Part shown: positions 16,875 to 26,166 of the stretch, piece by piece
Position numbering within the stretch: the first letter of the stretch is position 1
Layout: every line of letters starts with the position of its first letter
Assembly (NCBI GenBank): GCA_038251325.1
Contig: JBBSBL010000002.1
Location: 26,691 to 90,690 of the forward strand
Reading direction: 5' to 3'
Origin: JBBSBL01 sp038251325
Lineage (GTDB): Bacteria > Actinomycetota > Thermoleophilia > Solirubrobacterales > Solirubrobacteraceae
DNA length: 64,000 nt
Made by a program: the position numbers and the translations under genes
The notes under the pieces: generated by a model
The model's database searches: none
Told to the model about the DNA's origin: nothing
What the model saw: only the letters and a program-made list of their open reading frames with translations

Positions 16875-17852
16875 CTACGAGGCCTGCTTGGCCTTCACGG
16901 CCTCCGTGAGCTTCGGCAGGATCTTGTTCAGGTCGCCGACGATCCCCAGATCGGAGAACTCGAAGATCGGGGCGTTCGCGTCCTTGTTGATCGCCACGAT
17001 GTTCTCCGAGCCCTGCATGCCGACCTTGTGCTGGATCGCGCCCGAGATGCCGGCGGCCAGGTAGAGCTTCGGCGCCACCGTCTTGCCGGTCTGGCCGATC
17101 TGCGCCGCGTAGGGGTACCAGCCGGCGTCGACGACCGCCCGGGTGGCGGCGACCGCGCCGCCGAACGCGCCGGCGAGGTCCTCGCAGAGCCCGAAGCCCT
17201 CGGCGGCTCCGAGGCCGCGGCCGCCGGCGACGAGCACGTCGGCGTCCTCGATGTTCACGTCGGCGCCACGCTGCTCGCCGCGCTGGACCATCGTCGCCTG
17301 GGTCGACCACGGCGAGTACTCCACGTCGACGTCGACGACCTGCGCCGGGCCGCTCCCGGACTCGCGGACCTCGAACGCGTTGATGCGCCCGATGATGATC
17401 CCGTGGTCACCATGGTAGTGGGAGACCGAGATCTGGGAGTCCTGCAGGATCGGGCGCTCGGCCACGAGCTTGCCGTCCTGCGCGCCGACCGCGGTGACCT
17501 CCATCGTCACGCCGGCCTTCAGGCGGGCGGCGAGGCCGGCGCCGATCTCGAAGCCGAGCAGGCCGCCGCCGAACAGCGCGTAGGCGTAGCCATCCTCGGC
17601 CATGACCTTGGCCATGACGTCGATGACCGGCTGCGCGAGGCCCTCGGGGCCCTTCGCGCGGTAGACCTTCGCCGCGCCGTAGGTGCCCAGGCCGGCGAGC
17701 AGCTCGTCGTTGAGGTCCTCGCCGCCGACGACCACGACGGCGCACTCGCCGCCGATCTGCTTGGCGAGCTCGGCGCCCTCGGAGACGGCGCCGAGCGAGT
17801 TCTTGTTGATCGCGCCCTCGCGGTGGAGCGCGTAGACCAGGATGTTGGACAT
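16875..17852 (-). CDS. etfA: Electron transfer flavoprotein alpha subunit
   Basis: 325-residue FAD-carrying alpha subunit of ETF. The N-terminal domain opens MSNILVYALHREGAINKNS. The C-terminal FAD domain holds VLVAGGRGLGAAEGF, the AATRAVVDAGWYPYAAQIGQ stretch with the T-G-K-T-V-A-P following, and YLAAGISGAIQHKVGMQGS with the family signature up to VAINKDANAPIFEFSDLGIVGD. It accepts electrons from the acyl-CoA dehydrogenases encoded nearby. It lies two bases after etfB and two bases before ETF-QO. Confidence 0.96.
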   Translation of the reverse strand: MSNILVYALHREGAINKNSLGAVSEGAELAKQIGGECAVVVVGGEDLNDELLAGLGTYGAAKVYRAKGPEGLAQPVIDVMAKVMAEDGYAYALFGGGLLGFEIGAGLAARLKAGVTMEVTAVGAQDGKLVAERPILQDSQISVSHYHGDHGIIIGRINAFEVRESGSGPAQVVDVDVEYSPWSTQATMVQRGEQRGADVNIEDADVLVAGGRGLGAAEGFGLCEDLAGAFGGAVAATRAVVDAGWYPYAAQIGQTGKTVAPKLYLAAGISGAIQHKVGMQGSENIVAINKDANAPIFEFSDLGIVGDLNKILPKLTEAVKAKQAS

Positions 17853-17854
17853 GC

Positions 17855-18646
17855 TCAGATCAGCTTCCTCTCGTCGAGCCAGGCGACGATCTGCTCGACC
17901 GTTTCGTTGGTGTCCTCGTCCTCGATGATCTGGCCGGACTCCTTGGCGGGCGGCGCCTTGAAGTCGCCACACTGGACGCGGGAGCCGTCGCCGCCGACCA
18001 TCGAGGTGTCGATGCCGGCCTCGCCGGCGCCGAGCTTCTCGAGCGGCTTCTTCTTGGCGCCCATGATCGCCTTGAGCGACGGGTAGCGCGGCTCGTTGAT
18101 CGCGTCGCCGACGGAGATGACCGCCGGCAGGGCGACCTCGACGGTGTCGTAGCCGTACTCGGCCTGGCGCTCGCAGCGCAGCTTGCCGTCGGCGACGTCC
18201 ATCTTGATGACCTGGGTGAGCGAGGGCATCTTCAGGTGGTCGGCCACGACGGCGCCGATCGTGTAGCACTCGCCGTCGTCGGACTGCTGGCCCAGGAGGA
18301 CGAGGTCCGGCGACTCCTTCTCGAGCGTCTTGGCCAGCGCGTAGCCGGTGGCGGCGACGTCGGAGCCGGCCAGCGCCTCGTCGGCCAGGTGGACCGAGCG
18401 GTCGGCGCCGAGCGACACGGCCTTGTGCAGGGCGCGCAGCGCGGAGTCGGGGCCCATGGTGACGGCCACGACCTCCTCGACCGGCACCGCGCCGCCCTCC
18501 TTGATCTGCATGGCCGCCTCGATGGCGTGGGTGTCATAGGGGTTGAGGTTCTTCTCCCCGCTGCGATCCAGGCGCCCCGTCGAGGCGTCGATGCGCTTCT
18601 CGACGGCGGCGTCCGGCACTTCCTTGACCAGGACGGCGATCTTCAA
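17855..18646 (-). CDS. etfB: Electron transfer flavoprotein beta subunit
   Basis: 263-residue beta subunit of ETF, of the longer EtfB/FixA type. Visible parts are the start MKIAVLVKEVPDAAVEKRID, the nucleotide-binding NPYDTHAIEAAMQIKE, and LGQQSDDGECYTIGAVVADHL. The start codon is TTG at 18646, supported by a strong AAGGAGG (18654-18660) seven bases upstream; no ATG or GTG in frame fits. A 20-base palindrome lies just upstream and probably controls the etfB-etfA-ETF-QO operon. Confidence 0.95.
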   Translation of the reverse strand: MKIAVLVKEVPDAAVEKRIDASTGRLDRSGEKNLNPYDTHAIEAAMQIKEGGAVPVEEVVAVTMGPDSALRALHKAVSLGADRSVHLADEALAGSDVAATGYALAKTLEKESPDLVLLGQQSDDGECYTIGAVVADHLKMPSLTQVIKMDVADGKLRCERQAEYGYDTVEVALPAVISVGDAINEPRYPSLKAIMGAKKKPLEKLGAGEAGIDTSMVGGDGSRVQCGDFKAPPAKESGQIIEDEDTNETVEQIVAWLDERKLI

Positions 18647-18679
18647 CTCACAGCCTCCTTACAGACAAACGGGTGTTCG

Positions 18680-18708
18680 ATCCTACAGGATTGACTGACG
18701 AGTCAATC
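18680..18708 (-). promoter_or_regulatory. Operator palindrome and -10 box of the etf operon
   Basis: GATTGACT-GACG-AGTCAATC (18689-18708) is a perfect 8-bp inverted repeat with a 4-base centre. It overlaps the -35 region: GATTGA lies 17 bases before TAGGAT (18680-18685, minus strand). The form (TTGACT...AGTCAA) is like operators of TetR-type fatty-acid regulators. The regulator gene itself is not next to it. Confidence 0.7.
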
Positions 18709-18764
18709 GGACTGGCTGGGACCGGTCCGCGCCCTTGGATGGGGACGGGCGCGGGACCGACGTT

Positions 18765-19172
18765 CTACTGCACTACGGCGCCGCGGATGAAGTCGATGAT
18801 CTCGGTGGTCGGCGCACCCGGGGTGAAGACCGCGGCGACGCCGAGGCGCTCGAGCTCGGGGATGTCGTCCGCGGGGATCGTGCCGCCCACCGTCACCACG
18901 ACGTCGTCGACGCCCTGGCCCTTGAGCAGCTCCACGATGCGCGGGACGAGCGTCATGTGCGCGCCCGAGAGGATCGAGAGCCCGACGGCGTCCGCGTCCT
19001 CCTGGATGACGGTCTCGACGATCTGCTCGGGCGTCTGGTGCAGGCCCGTGTAGATGACCTCCATGCCGGCGTCCCGCAGCGCCCGGGCGATGATCTTCGC
19101 GCCGCGGTCGTGGCCGTCGAGCCCGGGCTTGGCCACGACGACGCGGATCTTCTTCTCGGAGGTGACGCTCAT
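18765..19172 (-). CDS. icmB: Acyl-CoA mutase small, B12-binding subunit (IcmB-like)
   Basis: 135-residue stand-alone cobalamin domain. It carries the base-off motif GLDGHDRGAKIIARALRD (D-x-H-x-x-G, the His binds cobalt), then LSILSGAH and TVGGTIP for the nucleotide tail. Length and sequence flavour (YTGLHQTPEQIVETVIQEDA) fit the small subunit of two-subunit isobutyryl-CoA mutase rather than the fused methylmalonyl-CoA mutase. It is encoded 80 bases downstream of the large subunit, in the same direction, so the two should form one enzyme. Confidence 0.85.
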   Translation of the reverse strand: MSVTSEKKIRVVVAKPGLDGHDRGAKIIARALRDAGMEVIYTGLHQTPEQIVETVIQEDADAVGLSILSGAHMTLVPRIVELLKGQGVDDVVVTVGGTIPADDIPELERLGVAAVFTPGAPTTEIIDFIRGAVVQ

Positions 19173-19227
19173 GGAGGGGCCGCCGCCGCGGCGGGGCGGA
19201 CGGCGGGCGTCATGCTAGACAACCCCT

Positions 19228-19250
19228 CGCCGCCGCGGCCCGAGGCGGCG
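19228..19250 (-). terminator. GC hairpin between icmA and icmB
   Basis: CGCCGCC (19228-19234) and GGCGGCG (19244-19250) form a 7-bp stem directly after the icmA stop. No T-run follows, so it might be a weak terminator or attenuator that sets the ratio of the two subunits. Confidence 0.35.
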
Positions 19251-19252
19251 GT

Positions 19253-20914
<1,662 letters not shown>

Positions 20915-20936
20915 GGGGCGGAGTGTAGGGGCGAAG

Positions 20937-20952
20937 CTGGCCGCGCGGCCAG
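20937..20952 (-). terminator. Perfect palindrome after the acyl-CoA dehydrogenase gene
   Basis: CTGGCCGCGCGGCCAG, 16 bases, lies in the 59-base gap between the stop of the dehydrogenase gene (20974) and the start of icmA. It can fold into a stable hairpin on either strand. It is a candidate terminator or protein site; there is no T-run. Confidence 0.35.
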
Positions 20953-20973
20953 GGTGGGCGGGGCCCGGCCGGC

Positions 20974-22089
20974 TCAGCGGGCGATGTCGCCGAGCAGCGC
21001 CCGGGCGATGACGAGGCGCTGGATCTCGCTCGTGCCCTCGTAGATCTCGGTCACCTTCGCGTCGCGGTAGTAGCGCTCGGCCGGGAAGTCGCGCATGTAG
21101 CCGTAGCCGCCGAGCACCTGGATCGCCTCCCCGGTCTGCCGCCGCGCGACGCCGCTGGCGAAGAGCTTGGCCTGCGCGCCCTCCACCGAGTGCGGGCGCC
21201 CGGCGTCCTTGAGCCGCGCGGCCCGATAGGTGAGCGCGCGGGCCGCCTCGATCTCGGTCTGCATGTCGGCGAGCTTCTGCTGGATCTGGCCGAGCGCGCC
21301 GATCGGCGCGCCGAAGGCCCGGCGCTCGCGGGCGTAGGCGGTGGCGCAGTCGAGTGCCGCCTGGGCGATGCCCACGGCCTGGGCGGCGATGCCGATCCGC
21401 CCGCCGTCCATGGTCGAGAGCGCGACCCGCAGACCGGCCCCGGGTGGCCCGAGCCGCTCCGCGGGGACGGCGTCGAAGGCGAGGTCGGCGGTGTTGGAGG
21501 AGTGCAGCCCGAGCTTGTCCGCCTCGCCGGTGAGGCGCAGGCCGGACGCGCCGCGCCGGACGAGGAAGGCGGAGATCCCGTCGCCGTCCCGGGCGACGAC
21601 GAGGATCTGGTCCGCATACGCCCCGTTGGTGATCCACTGCTTCGCGCCGTGGAGCGCGTCGTCGCGGAACGTCGTGCGGATCGCGCGCAGGTCGGAGCCG
21701 GCGCCCGGCTCGGTGAGGGCGATCGCGCCGAGCTCGTGGCCCTGGGCCAGTGGCGGCACCAGACGCTCGACCTGCTCCGGGGTCCCGTGGGCGAGCAGCG
21801 GAAGCGTGCCCACCGACGTGTGGACCGACACGGTCACCCCCACGCCGGCGTCGGCGCGCGAGAGCTCCTCGAGCACCAGGACGTAGGAGAGGAAATCCGC
21901 GCCGGCGCCGCCGTGGTCGGCGGGCACGCAGACGCCCATCAGCCCGAGCTCCCCGAGCGCCGGGAAGAGCTCGCGGGGGAAGTGGCGGTCGCGATCCCAC
22001 GCCGGGGCGTGCGGCGCGACCTCCTCGGCCGCGAAGCGACGGGCGAGGTCGCGGATCGCCACCTGCTCGGGATCCAGTCCGTGGCTCAT
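20974..22089 (-). CDS. Acyl-CoA dehydrogenase
   Basis: 371-residue FAD-dependent acyl-CoA dehydrogenase that inserts a trans-2,3 double bond and hands electrons to EtfAB. Visible marks are ALTEPGAGSDLRAIRTTF (FAD and substrate loop), WITNGAYADQILVVA, the RRAFGAPIGALGQIQQKLADM signature, QVLGGYGYMRDFP, and the catalytic glutamate in EIYEGTSEIQR. Its ATG overlaps the stop of the HAD gene as ATGA. Neighbouring icmAB and thiolase suggest branched-chain or short-chain acyl-CoA substrates. Confidence 0.94.
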   Translation of the reverse strand: MSHGLDPEQVAIRDLARRFAAEEVAPHAPAWDRDRHFPRELFPALGELGLMGVCVPADHGGAGADFLSYVLVLEELSRADAGVGVTVSVHTSVGTLPLLAHGTPEQVERLVPPLAQGHELGAIALTEPGAGSDLRAIRTTFRDDALHGAKQWITNGAYADQILVVARDGDGISAFLVRRGASGLRLTGEADKLGLHSSNTADLAFDAVPAERLGPPGAGLRVALSTMDGGRIGIAAQAVGIAQAALDCATAYARERRAFGAPIGALGQIQQKLADMQTEIEAARALTYRAARLKDAGRPHSVEGAQAKLFASGVARRQTGEAIQVLGGYGYMRDFPAERYYRDAKVTEIYEGTSEIQRLVIARALLGDIAR

Positions 22090-22934
22090 CGCCGGCGCCC
22101 GAGCGACGCGGCGGCGCGGCGTGGAGCGCCGGGGCGCGGAAGGCGCCGCGAGGGCGGCTCGGCGCGGCGCACGACCACCCGGCCAACCCCGCCGGCGGCC
22201 GCCGCGACAGCGATCGCCCCGACGAGCTTGAGCCGGCGCCCGAGCGTCTCGAAGCGGACGACCTCCCAACCCTCCTCGCGAGCGACCCGGGCCAGCGCGG
22301 CGTCGGGGTTCACGGCCACGGGGTGTCCGACGGCCCGGAGCATCGGGAGGTCGGACTCCGAGTCCGAGTAGGCGTAGGAGGCGGCGAGGTCGATCCCCTC
22401 GGCGGCGGCGAGCGCGCGGATCGCCTCGGCCTTGCCCTCGCGGTAGGTGAACGGGCCGCCCGGGCGGCCGGTGTAGACCCCGTCGACGACCTCGGAGCGG
22501 CTCCCGATGCCGCCGTCGAAGGTGAGCACGTGGGCGAGGAGGTCGGCGATTTCAGCGGATGCGGCCGTGCAGATGTAGATGCGGCGTCCCGCGTCCTGGT
22601 GGCCGAACGCGATCTCGAGCATCCGGGGGTAGACCCGGGGCAGGATGCCGGCCAGGACCTCGGGGCCCAGCCGCCGCAGGTCGCGCTCGCGCACGCCGGC
22701 GATCGCCTGCCCGATCCGCTCGCGCAGCGCGTCGGTCCCGGCGTCGGTGGAGCCCTCGAGGCGGAATCGCACGTTGGCCCACGCGTCCGCGGCCAGCCGA
22801 CGACGGGAGATCAGCCCCGCCCGGTACGCCGCCCGTCCGAACTCGAAGGCGGAGGAGCCCGCCATCAGCGTGCGGTCGAGATCGAAGAAGGCGGCGGCGC
22901 TCTCCGCCCTCCGCTCCTCGCTAGCGATGGACAC
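22086..22934 (-). CDS. HAD-superfamily (subfamily IB, SerB-like) phosphatase
   Basis: 282-residue HAD hydrolase. The nucleophile motif is FFDLDRTLMAGSSAFEF (D-x-D-x-T), motif II is YICTAASAEIADLLA, and motif IV is YSDSESDLPMLRAVGHPVAV. The cap region between them is typical of the IB group (phosphoserine phosphatase and relatives), whose members also act on lipid or sugar phosphates. The C-terminus has a hydrophobic helix (LVGAIAVAAAAGGVG) and a basic tail, suggesting membrane contact. GTG 22934 is the start, 15 bases after the thiolase stop; it overlaps the dehydrogenase by four bases. Confidence 0.85.
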   Translation of the reverse strand: MSIASEERRAESAAAFFDLDRTLMAGSSAFEFGRAAYRAGLISRRRLAADAWANVRFRLEGSTDAGTDALRERIGQAIAGVRERDLRRLGPEVLAGILPRVYPRMLEIAFGHQDAGRRIYICTAASAEIADLLAHVLTFDGGIGSRSEVVDGVYTGRPGGPFTYREGKAEAIRALAAAEGIDLAASYAYSDSESDLPMLRAVGHPVAVNPDAALARVAREEGWEVVRFETLGRRLKLVGAIAVAAAAGGVGRVVVRRAEPPSRRLPRPGAPRRAAASLGRRR

Positions 22935-22949
22935 CGCCCCGGGCGCCGG

Positions 22950-24128
22950 TCATGGCACGCGCACGATCACCGCGTCGCCCTGGCCGCCGCCGGAGCAGAT
23001 CGCGGCGCAGCCGAGGCCGCCGCCGCGGCGGCGGAGCTCGTGGACGAGCGCGCCGAGGATTCGGGCGCCGGAGGCCCCGATCGGATGCCCGAGGGCGACG
23101 GCGCCGCCGTTCACGTTGACCGTCTCCTCGTCGATCCCGAGCATGTGGATCGAGTTGAGCGTGACCGAGGCGAACGCCTCGTTGATCTCCCAGAGGTCGA
23201 TGTCCTGCGCGGTCAACCCGGCCTTCTCGAGCGCCTTGTTCGCGGCCAGCGCCGGCGTCCGGGCCAGGTAGGGATAGTCGTCGGCGGACTGGGCGTGGGC
23301 GAGGATCGAGGCCAGCGCCGCCTTGCCGTTCTGCTCGGCCCACTCGTCGCTGGCCACGACCATCGCGCCGGCGCCGTCGTTGACGCCGGGGGCGTTGCCC
23401 GCGGTGTGGCTGCCGTCCTTCGAGAAGATCGGCGGCAGCGCGGCGAGCCGCTCCAGGGAGGTGTCGCGCCGGGGGCCCTCGTCGACCTCGACCACCGTGT
23501 CGCCCTTGCGGCCCTTCACGGTCACCGGCACGACCTCGTCCGCCATCCGGCCCTCGTCGATCGCGGCGAGCGCGCGCTCGTGGGAGCGCAGCGACCAGCG
23601 GTCCATGTCGGCCCGGGTCAGCTCGAGCTCCGCGGCGACCTCGGAGGCCTCCTGGGCCATGTGCCTGCCCGAGAACGGGTTGGTGAGCCCGTCGTGGATC
23701 ATCGAGTCGATCGCCTTCGCGTCGCCCATCCGGTAGCCGAAGCGCGCCTGCGGCAGGAGGTAGGGCGCGCCGGACATCGACTCCATGCCGCCGGCGACGC
23801 CGACCTCGACGTCCCCCGCGCGGATCGCCTGGTCGAGGATGAGCGCCGAGCGCAGCCCGGAGGCGCAGACCTTGTTGATCGTCTCCGAGGAGACCTCCTT
23901 GGGGATCCCGCCCTTGATCTGGGCCTGACGCGAGGGGATCTGGCCCTGCCCCGCCTGCAGCACCTGGCCGAAGACGACGTGATCGACCGCGTCGGGCTCG
24001 ACCTCCGCGCGCTCGAGCGCCGCCTCGATCGCCACGCCGCCGAGCTCGGGCGCGCCGACGGCGGCGAGGCCGCCGCCGAGCTTGCCGATCGGCGTGCGGG
24101 CGGACGAGAGGATCACGGTCGAGGGCAT
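22950..24128 (-). CDS. Acetyl-CoA C-acetyltransferase (thiolase)
   Basis: 392-residue thiolase, condensing or cleaving beta-ketoacyl-CoA. Active-site residues are visible: nucleophilic Cys in INKVCASGLRSALILDQAI, His in NVNGGAVALGHPIGASGAR, and the proton-relay Cys in CAAICSGGGQGDA. NEAFA (INEAFASV) is also present. It is first in a minus-strand operon with the HAD phosphatase and an acyl-CoA dehydrogenase. A TAGCAT hexamer at 24165-24170 may be its -10 box. A biosynthetic or degradative role cannot be separated from sequence alone. Confidence 0.94.
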   Translation of the reverse strand: MPSTVILSSARTPIGKLGGGLAAVGAPELGGVAIEAALERAEVEPDAVDHVVFGQVLQAGQGQIPSRQAQIKGGIPKEVSSETINKVCASGLRSALILDQAIRAGDVEVGVAGGMESMSGAPYLLPQARFGYRMGDAKAIDSMIHDGLTNPFSGRHMAQEASEVAAELELTRADMDRWSLRSHERALAAIDEGRMADEVVPVTVKGRKGDTVVEVDEGPRRDTSLERLAALPPIFSKDGSHTAGNAPGVNDGAGAMVVASDEWAEQNGKAALASILAHAQSADDYPYLARTPALAANKALEKAGLTAQDIDLWEINEAFASVTLNSIHMLGIDEETVNVNGGAVALGHPIGASGARILGALVHELRRRGGGLGCAAICSGGGQGDAVIVRVP

Positions 24129-24185
24129 GTCGGCTCCGGGGAATCGGGGTCGGGCGGGGCGACCATGCTAGAAGAAGCCGAGCGG

Positions 24186-24191
24186 TAGCCT
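24186..24191 (+). promoter_or_regulatory. -10 hexamer before pepA (leaderless)
   Basis: TAGCCT ends nine bases before the pepA ATG, which would place the transcription start within a few bases of the start codon. No Shine-Dalgarno sequence is present in the gap, which supports leaderless translation. Confidence 0.4.
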
Positions 24192-24200
24192 GCCCAGCCG

Positions 24201-25649
24201 ATGCGCTTCGCCGCGACCACCGAGGCGCCGCTCGACACGGCCGCGGACACCATCGTCGTCGGTCTCTTCGCCGGGGAGCCGATCGCTCACGACGTCGCCG
24301 ACGGGACGCTCCGGGCGCTTGTCGACTCCGGCGAGGCGCGCCCGGCGCTCGGCGCGCTCGCCCAGACCCACGCCGAGGGCCGGCGCTGGATCCTCGCCGG
24401 GCTCGGCGAGCGCCAGGCCTTCGGCCCGGAGCGCGCGCGGGTGGTCGCGGCGACGGCCCACGCCCGGGCGCGGGACCTGGGCACGCGCACCCTCTGCTGG
24501 GAGGTGCCCCACCACGTCGACGACGCGGTGGTCGCGGGCCTGGTCGAGGGGACCGCCCTGCACGCCTACAGCTTCGACCGCTTCCGGCGCCCGCCCGCCG
24601 ATCGGCCCGCGGATCTCGAGGCCGTGCTGCTGTCGGCCCACCACGATGTCGGCGCCGCGGTGCGACGGGCGGCGGTCATCGCCGCGGCACAGAACCGGGC
24701 CCGCGACCTCCAGAACGCCCCCGCGAACCATCTGACCCCCGCGGCGCTGGCCGATCGCGCCCGCCAGATCGCCGCCGTCCACGAGTCGGTGAGCGTGGAC
24801 GTGCTGGATCGCGCCGGAATCGAGGAGCGGGGCATGGGCGCCTTCGCCGCCGTGGCGCGGGGCGCGGAGACCGAGCCCCGGCTCATCGAGCTGCGCTACA
24901 CCGGCCCCGACGCCACCGGCCCGCTCATCGGCCTCGTCGGCAAGGCGGTGACCTTCGACTCGGGCGGGCTCTCGCTCAAGCCGCCGCGCAGCATGCCGGA
25001 GATGAAGTTCGACATGTCGGGCGGGGCCGCGGTGCTCGAAGCGTTCGCGGCCATCGCCGAGCTCGAGCTGCCCGTCCGCCTGGTCGCGGTGATCGGCGCG
25101 ACCGAGAACCTGCCGAGCGGCCGCGCGCTCAAGCCGGGCGACATCGTGCTCGCCGCCGACGGCACGAGCATCCAGGTCGACAACACCGACGCCGAGGGCC
25201 GCCTCGTCCTGGCCGACTGCCTGTTGCACGCGGTGGGCGCCGGCGCCGAGCGCCTGCTGGACCTCGCCACGCTGACCGGGGCGATCGCCACGACGTTCGG
25301 CTCGACCTACGCCGGGCTCATGGCCGACGATGACGCGTGGGCCGACGCGGTGCTGGCCGCCGCCGCCGCCAGCGGAGAGGGGGTCTGGCGGCTCCCGTTG
25401 CACCCGGACTACGCCCGCCGTGTCGAGGGCCGCTACGCCGACCTGACCAACGCGCCGGCCAAGCGCGAGGCCGGGTCGATCACCGCGGCCGAGTTCCTGC
25501 GCCACTTCACCGGCGAGGTGCCCTGGGCGCACCTCGACATCGCCGGGGTCGCCTACGACGCCGAGCGGCCCTACGCCGCCAAGGGCGGCAACGGCTTCGG
25601 CGTGCGGCTGCTCGTCGCGCTGGCCGAGGGCCCGGCGCGCGGCGGCTAG
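24201..25649 (+). CDS. pepA: Leucyl aminopeptidase (M17)
   Basis: 482-residue cytosolic M17 aminopeptidase with two metal ions, removing N-terminal residues from peptides. The C-terminal catalytic domain has GLVGKAVTFDSGGLSLKP (metal Lys and Asp), MKFDMSGGAAVLEA, and the family signature N-T-D-A-E-G-R-L with the catalytic Arg. The N-terminal macro-like domain is more variable, as usual. It is divergent from the thiolase gene. ATG 24201 lacks a ribosome binding site but has a -10-like hexamer close by. Confidence 0.95.
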   Translation: MRFAATTEAPLDTAADTIVVGLFAGEPIAHDVADGTLRALVDSGEARPALGALAQTHAEGRRWILAGLGERQAFGPERARVVAATAHARARDLGTRTLCWEVPHHVDDAVVAGLVEGTALHAYSFDRFRRPPADRPADLEAVLLSAHHDVGAAVRRAAVIAAAQNRARDLQNAPANHLTPAALADRARQIAAVHESVSVDVLDRAGIEERGMGAFAAVARGAETEPRLIELRYTGPDATGPLIGLVGKAVTFDSGGLSLKPPRSMPEMKFDMSGGAAVLEAFAAIAELELPVRLVAVIGATENLPSGRALKPGDIVLAADGTSIQVDNTDAEGRLVLADCLLHAVGAGAERLLDLATLTGAIATTFGSTYAGLMADDDAWADAVLAAAAASGEGVWRLPLHPDYARRVEGRYADLTNAPAKREAGSITAAEFLRHFTGEVPWAHLDIAGVAYDAERPYAAKGGNGFGVRLLVALAEGPARGG

Positions 25650-25665
25650 GGACGGGCCGCCCGAC

Positions 25666-25689
25666 CCCGCGCTCAGGTTTCGGCGCGGG
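25666..25689 (+). terminator. Hairpin after pepA
   Basis: CCCGCGC (25666-25672) and GCGCGGG (25683-25689) form a perfect 7-bp stem with a 10-base loop, 16 bases after the pepA stop and 17 bases before the pilin start. Confidence 0.45.
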
Positions 25690-25706
25690 CTGCCGATGAG
25701 CGTGAA

Positions 25707-26120
25707 ATGTCCCGCCTGCGCCGCGAGCACGGCTTCACGCTCATCGAGATCCTCGTCGTCGTGCTGATCATCGGCGTGCTCGCCGCGATCGCCATCCCCT
25801 CGGTCCTCAGCCAGACCGGCAAGAGCCACGATGCCGCGGCGAAGGTCACCGCGCGGACGGCCCAGCAGGCCATCGAGACCTACTACACCGACGCGAAGAG
25901 CTACGCCACCGACGCGGCGACGCTGCGCGGGATCGAGCCTGCGCTGACGAACGCCGTGAACCTCACCGTGAGCGGCACGATCGACAGCTACACGATCTCC
26001 AACGACTCGACATCGGTTCCCGTCGAGACGTTCACCGTGACGCGCTCGAGCGCCGGGGCGATCACCCGGACCTGCAGCCCGGTCAACAAGGGCGGCTGTC
26101 CGGCCAGCGGCACCTGGTAG
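25707..26120 (+). CDS. Type IV pilin-like protein
   Basis: 137-residue prepilin. A short basic leader (MSRLRREHG) is followed by the prepilin-peptidase site G|FTLIEILVVVLIIGVLAAIAIP with Glu5 of the mature protein, the standard assembly helix. The globular part (about 110 residues) is Thr/Ser rich and ends with two cysteines (TCSPVNKGGC), the likely disulfide loop of a major pilin. No other pilus genes adjoin it, but a PilT ATPase is encoded at 48963. Start supported by GAGCG about eight bases before ATG. Confidence 0.9.
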   Translation: MSRLRREHGFTLIEILVVVLIIGVLAAIAIPSVLSQTGKSHDAAAKVTARTAQQAIETYYTDAKSYATDAATLRGIEPALTNAVNLTVSGTIDSYTISNDSTSVPVETFTVTRSSAGAITRTCSPVNKGGCPASGTW

Positions 26121-26132
26121 CCCAGCCCCTCC

Positions 26133-26150
26133 GAGCGCCCGCCGGCGCTC
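26133..26150 (+). terminator. Hairpin after the pilin gene
   Basis: GAGCGCC-CGCC-GGCGCTC is a perfect 7-bp stem with a 4-base loop, 12 bases beyond the pilin stop. It probably ends or protects the pilin transcript. No T-run follows. Confidence 0.5.
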
Positions 26151-26166
26151 TGGCAGACTGCCGCGC

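Noticed and set aside
15133..18646. Nitrogen-fixation FixABCX bifurcating system
   Set aside because: No separate FixX and no nif or bifurcating partner genes nearby. The context is acyl-CoA dehydrogenases, so ordinary ETF and ETF-QO is simpler, though FixA-like features of EtfB are noted.
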